This document shows, in pieces, positions 9,721 through 17,578 of a stretch of DNA of 64,000 nucleotides. Position numbers and translations under genes: made by a program. Within the stretch, counting starts at the first letter, position 1; every line of letters starts with the position of its first letter. The notes under the pieces are model-generated. The model made no database searches and was not told the origin of the DNA. It worked only from the letters and a program-made list of their open reading frames with translations. This DNA is from Xanthobacter autotrophicus (lineage in GTDB: Bacteria; Pseudomonadota; Alphaproteobacteria; Rhizobiales; Xanthobacteraceae): NCBI RefSeq assembly GCF_005871085.1, contig NZ_VAUP01000005.1:1-64000 (forward strand). Direction: 5' to 3'.

Positions 9721-10788
9721 TTAAGTGGTCGCGCCCTCGATCAGCTCGAAATCGAGGGTGACGATCGACGGCGGCCCGTCCGATGAAATGAGCCGTGCGC
9801 TGGCCTCGCCGACCTCGACGCGGGGGGTGCGGATGGTGGACAACGGCTGCGGCGCGCAGCGGGCGACCTCAAGGCCGTTGTGGCCGAACAGGGCGAGCCG
9901 GTCGGGAATGCCGATGCCCCTCGACAGGCAGAGGAAATAGCCGCCGATGGCCATGTCGTCGTTGGAGAAATAGACCGCGTCGAGATCGGGGGTCTCATGC
10001 AGGATCCGGTCAAGCGCCTCGCGCCCCGCCGCGATGGACGAGGGCACCGGCGCGATCATCTGGCCCGCCACCTGAAGCCCGGCCTCGGCGAGCGCCGCGC
10101 GGAACCCCTCGAACCGTTTGGCGGCGCGCAGGTCCAGCGCCAGATCGTGACCCACATAACCGATCCGGCGATAGCCGCGCGCGATGAGATGGCGCGCGGC
10201 GGCGCGGCCGGCATCCCGGTTGGAGAAGCCCACCACCATGTCGATGCCGGCCCCGTCGGTATCGAGCATCTCGATGATGCGGATGCCCGCGCCCCGCAAC
10301 ATGGCGTCCGCCCGCGGGGTATGCTCCAGCCCCGCCACCAGCAGCCCGGCGGGGCGCCAGCTCAGCAGCGAGGAGATGAGGGCTTCCTCGCCCACGAGAT
10401 CATAGTCAGTGACGCCGATGACCGACTGGAAGCCGGCCTTGCCGAGCACCGAATTGGCGCCGCGCAGCAGGTCCGGAAACACGATGTTGGCGAGCGAGGG
10501 CACGATGATGCCCACCAGCTTTGATCCGGTGGAGGCAAGGGTGCCGGCGATGCGGTTGGGCACGTAGCCCAGCCGGGCGGCGGCCTCCAGCACGCTGGCG
10601 CGGGTCTTCGACGAAAACGAGCCGTGGCTGCGCAGCACCCGGGAGGCCGTGCTCTCGCCGACGCCGGCCGCGCGCGCCACATCCGTAAGGGTCACGCCCG
10701 CACCTGAGCCCATGGGAAAACCTATGTGCGTGCCTGAGCTCGCGCGGCGCCCGGCCAGCGCGTCGTCACGCATCGCGTCATCTTGCAT
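9721..10788 (-). CDS. LacI-family transcriptional regulator of the tetronate genes
   Basis: A LacI/GalR repressor of about 355 residues. The helix-turn-helix is VTLTDVARAAGVGESTASRV (about residues 32-51), followed by the hinge RLGYVPNRIAGTL and a periplasmic-binding-type effector domain starting SKLVGIIVPSLANIVFPDLL. It is closest in style to the GntR branch of LacI regulators. The start is uncertain: I chose ATG 10788 with AAGGA upstream; GTG 10842, ATG 10773 and ATG 10713 are alternatives. It is flanked by otnC (same strand, 104 bases downstream) and a divergent MFS-ltnD-otnI-otnK operon. Three near-identical palindromes lie in the divergent spacer, so it probably represses both sides and responds to a four-carbon sugar acid. 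The ligand is inferred. Confidence 0.85.
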   Translation of the reverse strand: MQDDAMRDDALAGRRASSGTHIGFPMGSGAGVTLTDVARAAGVGESTASRVLRSHGSFSSKTRASVLEAAARLGYVPNRIAGTLASTGSKLVGIIVPSLANIVFPDLLRGANSVLGKAGFQSVIGVTDYDLVGEEALISSLLSWRPAGLLVAGLEHTPRADAMLRGAGIRIIEMLDTDGAGIDMVVGFSNRDAGRAAARHLIARGYRRIGYVGHDLALDLRAAKRFEGFRAALAEAGLQVAGQMIAPVPSSIAAGREALDRILHETPDLDAVYFSNDDMAIGGYFLCLSRGIGIPDRLALFGHNGLEVARCAPQPLSTIRTPRVEVGEASARLISSDGPPSIVTLDFELIEGATT

Positions 10789-10927
10789 CGAAAGGGCGTC
10801 CTTGTCGGCCACGCCTGCCCTCCCCCGCCCGGACGGGCGCACCCCGGATGCGCGGCAACCGCGCTTCGGGTTTTCGTGTTTGGTTTTTGTTGTGTCACGC
10901 TCCTAGGGAGCCATCAAGGCGGTATTT

Positions 10928-10941
10928 TGGCAGCGCTACCA
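10928..10941. promoter_or_regulatory. LacI-type operator 1 (one mismatch)
   Basis: TGGCAGCGCTACCA, a 14-bp palindrome with a central CG like LacI/GalR operators, differing from the two perfect copies by one base. Its centre is 23 bp from operator 2. Confidence 0.75.
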
Positions 10942-10950
10942 TTTTCTGTT

Positions 10951-10964
10951 TGGCAGCGCTGCCA
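10951..10964. promoter_or_regulatory. LacI-type operator 2 (perfect palindrome)
   Basis: TGGCAGCGCTGCCA, a perfect 14-bp palindrome in the spacer between the divergent regulator and transporter genes. Confidence 0.8.
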
Positions 10965-10982
10965 CTGTTTGCTATGTGCTGT

Positions 10983-10996
10983 TGGCAGCGCTGCCA
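10983..10996. promoter_or_regulatory. LacI-type operator 3 (perfect palindrome)
   Basis: An identical TGGCAGCGCTGCCA copy, with its centre 32 bp from operator 2 and about 70 bp before the transporter start. The 23- and 32-bp spacings are close to two and three helical turns, so bound dimers would face the same side of the DNA. Confidence 0.8.
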
Positions 10997-11066
10997 TGCC
11001 ATGCACGCAGCCCAAGACACGCCCAACGCGACAGCCAACACAAACGCCACCTCCAGGGAGGACCCG

Positions 11067-12380
11067 ATGAGCACCCAAACCGCGCCCCTCGCGGCGCACG
11101 TCGCCGTGGAACCGGACACGCAGAAGGCGGCCTACGCCAAGGTGTTCTGGCGCATCGTACCGTTCCTGATGCTGTGCTACGTGGTCGCCTACCTCGACCG
11201 CGTGAACGTGGGTTTCGCCAAGCTCCAGATGTCGCAGGATCTCAACTTCAGCGAGACCGTCTACGGCCTCGGCGCCGGCATCTTCTTCCTCGGCTATTTC
11301 CTGTTCGAGGTGCCGAGCAACGTCATCCTCCACAAGGTCGGCGCGCGCATCTGGATCGCCCGCATCATGGTGACCTGGGGCCTCATCTCCGGCGCCTTCA
11401 TGTTCGTGTCCAGCGCACCCATGTTCTACGCCCTGCGCTTCCTGCTCGGGGTCGCGGAAGCCGGCTTCTATCCCGGCATCATCCTGTACCTGACCTATTG
11501 GTATCCCTCGCACCGCCGCGCCAAGATCATAGCCATCTTCATGTCGGCAATCCCGATTTCCGGCATCTTCGGTAATCCCCTGTCGGGCTGGATCATGGAC
11601 AGCTTCCACGGCACCTCGGGGCTGGCCGGCTGGCAGTGGATGTTCCTCATCGAGGCCATTCCGGCCATCGCCATCGGCATCGCCATCTATTTCTATCTGG
11701 ACAATGGCATTCGCGACGCCAAGTGGCTGAGCGCCGAGCACAAGGCCGTGCTGGAATATGAAATCGCCCAGGAAGAAAAGACCAAGGAAGGCCACCACTC
11801 GGTTGCCGGCGTGTTCGCCGACAAGCGGATCTGGCTCATGAGCTTCATCTACTTCTGCTTCGTCATGGGCCAGTATGCCCTGACCTTCTGGATGCCCACC
11901 CTGGTGAAGGCGACCGGCGTCGTCGGCAACTTCCACATCGGCCTCGTCAGCGCCATTCCCTTCATCTCCGCCGTCATCGCCATGAACCTGATCGGCCGCA
12001 GCTCGGACCGCCATCGCGAGCGGCGCTGGCATCTGGTCATCCCGGCGCTGATGGGCGCGGTGGGCTTCACGGTGGCCGCCACCTCCACCAGCACCACGGT
12101 GGCCATCATCTTCCTGTCCATCGCCGCCGCCGGCGCCATCTCCTGCGCGCCCCTGTTCTGGTCCCTGCCCACCGCCTTCCTGGCCGGCACGGGCGCCGCA
12201 GCGGGCATCGCGCTGATCAATTCGGTGGGCAACCTCGCCGGCTTCGTCAGCCCCTATCTCATCGGCTTCCTGAAGGACCTCACCGGCTCGACCCAGGTGG
12301 GCATGTATGCCCTCGCGGCGATCCTGGTGGCGGGCGCTGCGGCGGTGCTCACCACCTCGCCCAAGCTCGTCAACAAGTGA
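11067..12380 (+). CDS. MFS transporter of the anion:cation symporter (ACS) family
   Basis: 437 residues with about twelve hydrophobic helices. The early YVVAYLDRVNVGFAKLQM segment (about residues 35-52) and the FEVPSNVILHKVGARIWIAR loop are typical of the ACS branch (GudP/GarP/ExuT-like), whose members import sugar acids with protons. The start at 11067 has the ribosome binding site AGGGAGGA at 11055-11062. Immediately downstream are ltnD, otnI and otnK, and upstream are three LacI-type operators, so it most likely imports L-threonate, D-erythronate or a related C4 acid. The exact substrate is not visible in the sequence. Confidence 0.85.
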   Translation: MSTQTAPLAAHVAVEPDTQKAAYAKVFWRIVPFLMLCYVVAYLDRVNVGFAKLQMSQDLNFSETVYGLGAGIFFLGYFLFEVPSNVILHKVGARIWIARIMVTWGLISGAFMFVSSAPMFYALRFLLGVAEAGFYPGIILYLTYWYPSHRRAKIIAIFMSAIPISGIFGNPLSGWIMDSFHGTSGLAGWQWMFLIEAIPAIAIGIAIYFYLDNGIRDAKWLSAEHKAVLEYEIAQEEKTKEGHHSVAGVFADKRIWLMSFIYFCFVMGQYALTFWMPTLVKATGVVGNFHIGLVSAIPFISAVIAMNLIGRSSDRHRERRWHLVIPALMGAVGFTVAATSTSTTVAIIFLSIAAAGAISCAPLFWSLPTAFLAGTGAAAGIALINSVGNLAGFVSPYLIGFLKDLTGSTQVGMYALAAILVAGAAAVLTTSPKLVNK

Positions 12381-12386
12381 ACCCAC

Positions 12387-12416
12387 GGCCTCCCGCGGCG
12401 CGATCCGCGGGAGGCC
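12387..12416 (+). terminator. Hairpin between transporter and ltnD (attenuator or mRNA processing site)
   Basis: A perfect 12-pair stem, GGCCTCCCGCGG at 12387-12398 and CCGCGGGAGGCC at 12405-12416, with loop CGCGAT, starting six bases after the transporter stop. There is no T run, so it is more likely to adjust transporter versus enzyme levels or protect the upstream mRNA than to end transcription fully. Confidence 0.5.
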
Positions 12417-12465
12417 CCTCATGCAAATGCCGTCGCAGCGCAGCTCCCTTTCCGAGGATCAGGTC

Positions 12466-13413
12466 ATGACAGAACAGTTCTCGCCCGAGGTCGCCATTTC
12501 GGGGGCCACAGGGACCGGGCGCGCCGCGGTCATCGGGCTCGGCTCCATGGGCTATGGCATGGCCCAGTCCCTGAAGCGCGCCGGGTTCGAGGTGGCCGGC
12601 TTCGACGTGAACGCCGCCGCCGTGGAGCGCTTCGCCGCCGAGGGCGGGCGCGGCGCCTCGAGCCCGGCGGAAGCTGCCCGCGATGCCGACGTGGTGGTGA
12701 GCGTGGTGGTGAACGCCGCCCAGACCGAGACCATCCTGTTCGGCGCCGACGGCGTGGCGCAGACGCTCGTGGACGGCGCCGTCTTCCTCTCCTCCGCCAC
12801 CATGGACCCGGAGGTCGCCCGCACCCTCGCCGCCCGGCTGGAGGCCACCGGCCGGCTCTATCTCGATGCGCCCATCTCCGGCGGCGCCCAGCGCGCGGCG
12901 GAAGGCGCGCTCACCATCCTCGCCTCCGGCAGCCCGGCGGCCTTCGCCAAGGCGCGGCCGGCGCTCGATGCCATGGCGGCCAAGCTCTATGAGCTGGGCG
13001 ACGCGCCGGGACAGGGCGCGGCCTTCAAGATGATCAACCAGCTGCTGGCCGGCGTGCACATCGCCGCGGCGAGCGAGGCCATTGCCTTCGCCGCGCGGCA
13101 GGGGCTCGACATCGCCAAGGTCTATGAGGTGATCACCGCCTCGGCCGGCAACAGCTGGATGTTCGAGAACCGCATGCCCCACGTGGTGGAGGGCGACTAT
13201 ACGCCGAGGAGCGCGGTGGACATCTTCGTGAAGGACCTCGGCATCATCCAGGACATGGCGCGCAGCGCCAAGTTCCCGGTTCCGGTGTCTGCCGCCGCGC
13301 TGCAGATGTTCCTCGCCACCTCCGCCGCCGGCATGGGGCGCGACGACGACGCCTCCGTCGCCCGCCTCTATGCCCGCATCACCGGCACCAGGCTGCCGGG
13401 CGATCCGGCCTGA
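12466..13413 (+). CDS. ltnD: L-threonate dehydrogenase-like beta-hydroxyacid dehydrogenase
   Basis: 315 residues of the 3-hydroxyisobutyrate dehydrogenase family. It shows the NAD-binding GLGSMGYGMAQSLKRAGF (about residues 25-42), the substrate-binding YLDAPISGGAQRAAEG (about 140-155) and the catalytic lysine in GAAFKMINQLLAG (about 187). LtnD enzymes oxidise L-threonate to 2-oxo-tetronate using NAD. The start at 12466 has GAGGA eight bases upstream; an in-frame ATG at 12421 lacks a signal. It sits between the transporter and otnI/otnK, which would isomerise and phosphorylate its product. D-erythronate or another C4/C3 hydroxyacid is possible. Confidence 0.85.
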   Translation: MTEQFSPEVAISGATGTGRAAVIGLGSMGYGMAQSLKRAGFEVAGFDVNAAAVERFAAEGGRGASSPAEAARDADVVVSVVVNAAQTETILFGADGVAQTLVDGAVFLSSATMDPEVARTLAARLEATGRLYLDAPISGGAQRAAEGALTILASGSPAAFAKARPALDAMAAKLYELGDAPGQGAAFKMINQLLAGVHIAAASEAIAFAARQGLDIAKVYEVITASAGNSWMFENRMPHVVEGDYTPRSAVDIFVKDLGIIQDMARSAKFPVPVSAAALQMFLATSAAGMGRDDDASVARLYARITGTRLPGDPA

Positions 13414-13511
13414 GCCGGCACCGACCCGGACCCCGCTTGCGCCCGCGCGCGGATTGGTGCGTTCTTCACGCCGCACCGACCGCCGCGACCCGACCCTTTC
13501 GGAAGATCCCC

Positions 13512-14318
13512 ATGCCGCGCTTCGCCGCCAACCTCACCATGATGTTCACCGAGTGGTCGTTCCTCGACCGCTTCGCCGCCGCCGCCGACGCCGGCTTCAC
13601 CGCGGTGGAATTCCTGTTCCCCTACGAGCATGCGCCGGAGGCGGTGGGCGAGCGCCTCACCCGCAACGGCCTGACCCAGGCCCTGTTCAACCTGCCCCCC
13701 GGCGATTGGGCGGCCGGCGAGCGCGGCATCGCCGCCTTCCCCGAGCGCTTCGACGAGCTGAAGGCGGGCGTTGCGACCGGCCTCACCTATGCCGCCGCCA
13801 CCGGCGTGAAGCGCCTGCATCTCATGTCCGGCCTTGCCGACCGCGCCGATCCCAAGGCCCGCGCCGCCTATGCCAAGGCGGTGGCCTATGCCGCCGGCGC
13901 GCTGGCGGAGAAGGATCTCGACCTGGTGCTGGAGCCCATCAACGGCCGCAACATGCCGGGCTATTTCCTCAACGACTTCGCCTTCACCGAGGCGCTCATC
14001 GCCGAGCTGGGCCTGCCCAACCTGAAGCTCCAGTTCGACATCTATCACTGCCAGATCATCCATGGCGACGTGACCATGCGGCTGCGCCAGCTGATGCCCA
14101 TCACCGGGCATGTGCAGATCGCCAGCGTGCCCTCGCGCAACGAGCCGGACGGCGAGGAACTGAACTATCCGTTCCTGTTCGCCGAGCTGGATCGCCTCGG
14201 CTATGACGGCTTCGTCGGCTGTGAGTACAACCCGCGCGCCGGCACGCTGAACGGCCTTAGCTGGTTCGCGCCCTATGCCGCCGCCACCCCGGCCCACAAG
14301 GTGGGAGCGAACGGATGA
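13512..14318 (+). CDS. otnI: 2-oxo-tetronate isomerase (hydroxypyruvate isomerase family)
   Basis: 268 residues, an AP-endonuclease-2-type TIM barrel. Typical hydroxypyruvate isomerase segments are seen: MPRFAANLTMMFTEWSFLDR at the start, the acid LVLEPINGRN (about residue 138), FDIYHCQIIHGD (about 177) and the terminal acid GFVGCEYNPRAGT. OtnI converts 2-oxo-tetronate to 3-oxo-tetronate, the substrate of OtnK. Its stop overlaps the otnK start by ATGA, so the two are translationally coupled. Sequence alone cannot separate OtnI from hydroxypyruvate isomerase (Hyi), but the neighbours favour OtnI. Confidence 0.85.
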   Translation: MPRFAANLTMMFTEWSFLDRFAAAADAGFTAVEFLFPYEHAPEAVGERLTRNGLTQALFNLPPGDWAAGERGIAAFPERFDELKAGVATGLTYAAATGVKRLHLMSGLADRADPKARAAYAKAVAYAAGALAEKDLDLVLEPINGRNMPGYFLNDFAFTEALIAELGLPNLKLQFDIYHCQIIHGDVTMRLRQLMPITGHVQIASVPSRNEPDGEELNYPFLFAELDRLGYDGFVGCEYNPRAGTLNGLSWFAPYAAATPAHKVGANG

Positions 14319-15595
14319 CCCTCGCCCTCGGCACCATCGCCGACGACTATACCGGCGCCTCCGACCTCGCCAATACCCTGGCCAAGAACGGCCTGCGCAC
14401 GGTGCAGACCGTGGGCATCCCGGCCGACGACCTGCCTCTGGGCGAGGTGGACGCGGTGGTGGTCTCCCTGAAGATCCGCTCCGTGCCGGCCGCCGAGGCG
14501 GTGGAGAAGGCCCGCGCCGCCGACCGCTGGCTCAGGGCGCGCGGCGCCGGCCATGTCATGTACAAGATCTGCTCCACCTTCGATTCCACCGACGAAGGCA
14601 ATATCGGCCCGGTGCTCGACGCGCTCGCCGCCGATGCCGGGGCGGCGGCGGTGCTGGTCACCCCCGCGTTCCCGGAGACGGGCCGCACCGTCTACCAGGG
14701 CCACCTCTTCGTCGGCGCGGTGCCGCTGAACGAGAGCCCGCTCAAGGACCATCCCCTCAATCCTATGCATGACGCCAATCTGGTGCGCGTGCTGGGGCGG
14801 CAGAGCGTCTCCCGCGTGGGCCTCGTGCCCCAGGCGCTGGTGGCACGCGGCGCCGACGCCATCCGCGCACGGCTGGCGGAGCTTGCGGCCGACGGCATCG
14901 GCGGCGTGATCGCGGATGCGGTGAATGAAGCCGATCTGGTCGCCCTCGGCGCCGCCGCGCTCGATTCCCGGGTGTCCGTGGGCGCCTCCGGTCTAGGCCT
15001 CGGCCTGGCCCGGGGCCTCGTCGCCACCGGCCGGGTGCTACGCGTCGATGCGACGGCATCGGTCATGGCCGGTGTCGGCGGGCTTTCCGCCTGTCTCGCC
15101 GGCAGTTGCTCCAAGGCGACGCTGGAACAGATCGCGCGGGCCGAGGACGCCATGCCGGTGCTGCGGCTCTCCGCCGAAGCGCTGGTCTCCGGCCCGGCCG
15201 AGGCCGAGGACGCGCTGGAGTGGGCCGCTGCCCGCATCGAGAGCGGCCCCGTCCTCATCGCCTCCTCCGCCTCGCCGGCAGAAGTGGCGCGCCTTCAGGC
15301 CCTCCACGGCCGCGAGGCCGCCGGCCATGCCATCGAGCAGGGACTGGCGACCATCGCCGAAGGGCTGGTCAAGCGCGGGGTCCGCCGGCTGGTGGTGGCG
15401 GGCGGCGAAACCTCCGGCGCGGTAGTGGATCGCCTCGGCATCCCCGCCTTCGCGCTGGGGCCGGAGATCGCGGCCGGCGTGCCGGTGCTGCGCGCCATCG
15501 GCGGCGCGCACGGTGATCTGTTGATGGCGCTCAAGTCCGGCAATTTCGGCGGCGTGGACTTCTTCACCGATGCGCTGGGGCTGATGTCGAAGTAG
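14315..15595 (+). CDS. otnK: 3-oxo-tetronate kinase (four-carbon acid sugar kinase)
   Basis: 426 residues of the four-carbon acid sugar kinase family (formerly DUF1537). The N-terminal substrate domain begins LGTIADDYTGASDLANTL (about residues 5-22), with KICSTFDSTDEGNIGP (about 86-101). The C-terminal nucleotide-binding part has VVAGGETSGAVVDRLGI (about 363-379) and the closing segment LKSGNFGGVDFF. It phosphorylates 3-oxo-tetronate so that OtnC can decarboxylate it to dihydroxyacetone phosphate. It overlaps otnI by four bases and is the last gene of the transporter-ltnD-otnI-otnK operon; a long hairpin follows. Confidence 0.9.
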   Translation: MTLALGTIADDYTGASDLANTLAKNGLRTVQTVGIPADDLPLGEVDAVVVSLKIRSVPAAEAVEKARAADRWLRARGAGHVMYKICSTFDSTDEGNIGPVLDALAADAGAAAVLVTPAFPETGRTVYQGHLFVGAVPLNESPLKDHPLNPMHDANLVRVLGRQSVSRVGLVPQALVARGADAIRARLAELAADGIGGVIADAVNEADLVALGAAALDSRVSVGASGLGLGLARGLVATGRVLRVDATASVMAGVGGLSACLAGSCSKATLEQIARAEDAMPVLRLSAEALVSGPAEAEDALEWAAARIESGPVLIASSASPAEVARLQALHGREAAGHAIEQGLATIAEGLVKRGVRRLVVAGGETSGAVVDRLGIPAFALGPEIAAGVPVLRAIGGAHGDLLMALKSGNFGGVDFFTDALGLMSK

Positions 15596-15625
15596 CAAGC
15601 CGCCGTCCAGACACCGAGCTTCGCG

Positions 15626-15670
15626 GAGCGGGCTCCGACCGGGTCGAAACGGCCCCGTCGGAGCCCGCTC
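15626..15670 (+). terminator. Long hairpin downstream of otnK
   Basis: GAGCGGGCTCCGAC (15626-15639) and GTCGGAGCCCGCTC (15657-15670) form a perfect 14-pair stem with a 17-base loop, 31 bases after the otnK stop. There is no T run after it (GCGTTTCGG), so it is a possible weak or factor-dependent terminator. The rest of the 320-base gap before the pirin gene shows no gene. Confidence 0.5.
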
Positions 15671-15915
15671 GCGTTTCGGGGCCGCGCCCCGGCCGATGTT
15701 TGCATTTCTGCAAATGCGGCTGTCGCGCCACCCCTCTTTGCTTTGCCCAGCGCCAACCTAATATCCACCCCGACACCTGAAGCGATCGCCGTTCGCACAA
15801 GCTCACGGCAATCGCTCCAGATCCCGAAGTTGACGCGTTTTCGTCACGCGAACCGGTATCCACTTCGCTAGAAAACGCTCTGTTGAGGCCGCTTGGACGG
15901 CCACGGAACACCCCC

Positions 15916-16614
15916 ATGATCGAACATCGTCCCTTCGACAGCCTCGGCAAGGCCAACCACGGCTGGCTCAACGCCCGGCACCACTTCTCCTTCGCCAATT
16001 ATTTCGATCCCGCCCGCCAGAGCCACGGCAAGCTCAGGGTGTGGAACGACGACGAGATCGCGCCGGGATCGGGCTTTCCGCCCCACCCGCACGCCAACAT
16101 GGAAATCATCACCTATGTCCGCGAGGGTGCCATCACCCACGAGGACAGCCTGGGCAACCGCGGCCGCACCGTGGCCGGCGACATCCAGGTGATGAGCGCG
16201 GGGCGCGGCATCCGGCACTCGGAATACAATCTGGAAAGCGCGCCCACGCGCATCTTCCAGATCTGGATCGAGCCGGACCAGGCCGGCGGCGCGCCCACCT
16301 GGGGCACGCGGCCCTTTCCCAAGACCGACCGCTCCGGCCGCTTCGTGGCCCTGGCGAGCGGGATCGCGGGGGATGGGGACGCCCTGCCCATCCGCGCCCA
16401 TGCCCGCGTCCTCGGCGCCACGCTGAAGGCGGGCGAAACCATCGATTATGCCCCTTTGAGCGGCCTAAACACCTATCTGGTGCCGGCCACCGGCGCGGTG
16501 GAGGTGAACGGCCTGCGCCTTGCCACCCGCGACGGCGCCGCCATCTCCGACGAGCCCGCCCTCACCATCACCGCGCTGGAAGACAGCGAGCTGGTGCTGG
16601 TGGAAGCGGCCTGA
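15916..16614 (+). CDS. Pirin family protein (bicupin, possible quercetinase-like)
   Basis: 232 residues with the pirin N-terminal cupin: the iron ligands are seen in GSGFPPHPHANMEIITYV (two His), then THEDSLGN and GRGIRHSEYN (His and Glu). The C-terminal half is the second, degenerate cupin. Pirins of the YhhW/YhaK type are metal-binding soluble proteins; some have quercetin dioxygenase activity, others act as redox sensors. The start at 15916 follows a GGAACACCCCC stretch rather than a classic signal. The gene lies just upstream of wrbA on the same strand (54-base gap), and pirins are often found with quinone-related redox genes. The substrate is unknown. Confidence 0.85.
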   Translation: MIEHRPFDSLGKANHGWLNARHHFSFANYFDPARQSHGKLRVWNDDEIAPGSGFPPHPHANMEIITYVREGAITHEDSLGNRGRTVAGDIQVMSAGRGIRHSEYNLESAPTRIFQIWIEPDQAGGAPTWGTRPFPKTDRSGRFVALASGIAGDGDALPIRAHARVLGATLKAGETIDYAPLSGLNTYLVPATGAVEVNGLRLATRDGAAISDEPALTITALEDSELVLVEAA

Positions 16615-16668
16615 CGCCTTTTTCCCCTCCCCCGTTTCCCCGTTTCCCCCTTTCTCAAGGAGCCCATC

Positions 16669-17268
16669 ATGGCCAAAGTCCTCGTCCTGTATTATTCCGC
16701 CTACGGTCACATCGAGCAGATGGCCGAAGCTGCCGCCGCCGGCGCCCGTGAGGCCGGCGCCACGGTCGACATCAAGCGCGTGCCGGACCTGGTGCCGGAA
16801 GAGGTGGCCAAATCCGCCCACTTCAAGCTGGACCAGAAGGCCCCCATCGCCACCGTGGCGGAGCTGGCCGAGTACGACGCCATCATCGTGGGCACGGGCA
16901 CCCGCTTCGGCCGCATGGCCTCGCAGATGGCCAACTTCCTCGACCAGGCCGGCGGCCTGTGGGCGCGCGGCGCGCTGAACGGCAAGGTGGGCGGCGCCTT
17001 TACCTCCACCGCCACCCAGCACGGCGGCCAGGAAGTGACGCTGTTCTCCATCATCACCAACCTGATGCATTTCGGCATGGTGATCGTGGGCCTCGACTAC
17101 GGCTACGGCGCCCAGATGACCCTCGACGAGATCACCGGCGGCAGCCCCTATGGCGCCACCACCATCACCGGCGGCGACGGCTCCCGCCAGCCCTCCGCCA
17201 TCGAGCTGGATGGCGCCCGCTACCAGGGCAAGAAGATCGCCGAGACCGCCATCAAGCTGCACGGCTGA
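16669..17268 (+). CDS. wrbA: NAD(P)H:quinone oxidoreductase WrbA
   Basis: 199 residues, the full WrbA length. It has the flavodoxin-like FMN phosphate loop [18 protein letters not shown] (about residues 8-25), the WrbA-type [19 protein letters not shown] loop (about 78-96), [13 protein letters not shown] (about 112-124) and the closing [17 protein letters not shown]. The enzyme reduces quinones by two electrons using NAD(P)H and FMN as a tetramer, which limits radical formation. The ribosome binding site AAGGAG is directly upstream. It probably shares a transcript with the pirin gene and ends at the clear terminator at 17345-17378. Confidence 0.95.
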   Translation: MAKVLVLYYSAYGHIEQMAEAAAAGAREAGATVDIKRVPDLVPEEVAKSAHFKLDQKAPIATVAELAEYDAIIVGTGTRFGRMASQMANFLDQAGGLWARGALNGKVGGAFTSTATQHGGQEVTLFSIITNLMHFGMVIVGLDYGYGAQMTLDEITGGSPYGATTITGGDGSRQPSAIELDGARYQGKKIAETAIKLHG

Positions 17269-17344
17269 AGGGATGGGCCGGCGGGGTTCACCCACCGGCC
17301 CTCGCTCCAGGCCCGTACGGGCTTCCATTTTCTTGATCCGCATG

Positions 17345-17378
17345 GCGGCCGGGGCGAACGCTCCGGCCGCATTTTATT
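17345..17378 (+). terminator. Rho-independent terminator of wrbA
   Basis: Stem GCGGCCGGGGC (17345-17355), loop GAAC, stem GCTCCGGCCGC (17360-17370) with one G-U pair, followed by ATTTTATT. This is a classic intrinsic terminator. Confidence 0.85.
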
Positions 17379-17388
17379 GTGCGCACAA
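17377..17388. promoter_or_regulatory. Possible operator palindrome upstream of the dehydratase operon
   Basis: TTGTGCGCACAA is a perfect 12-bp palindrome about 190 bases before the dehydratase start, in an otherwise gene-free gap of 310 bases that also holds the wrbA terminator. It could bind a GntR- or LacI-type repressor. No regulator gene is adjacent and only one copy was seen, so this is a weak suggestion. Confidence 0.3.
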
Positions 17389-17578
17389 GCTGTGAAAAGC
17401 CGTCTCGGCACCGGCTGTTCAGCCGCCCGATGCCGTGTCATAAATCGTTTTAAGAAGATGCGGCCAAAGCCGCGTTCGGGCCAGGGAGGACAGCCGCCGT
17501 GTCACGCTATGACCCGCCTCGCGCCGGTGCGCCCGGCCTTGCCACGCCGCCCCCCGGCGGCATGACGGGACACGCATC

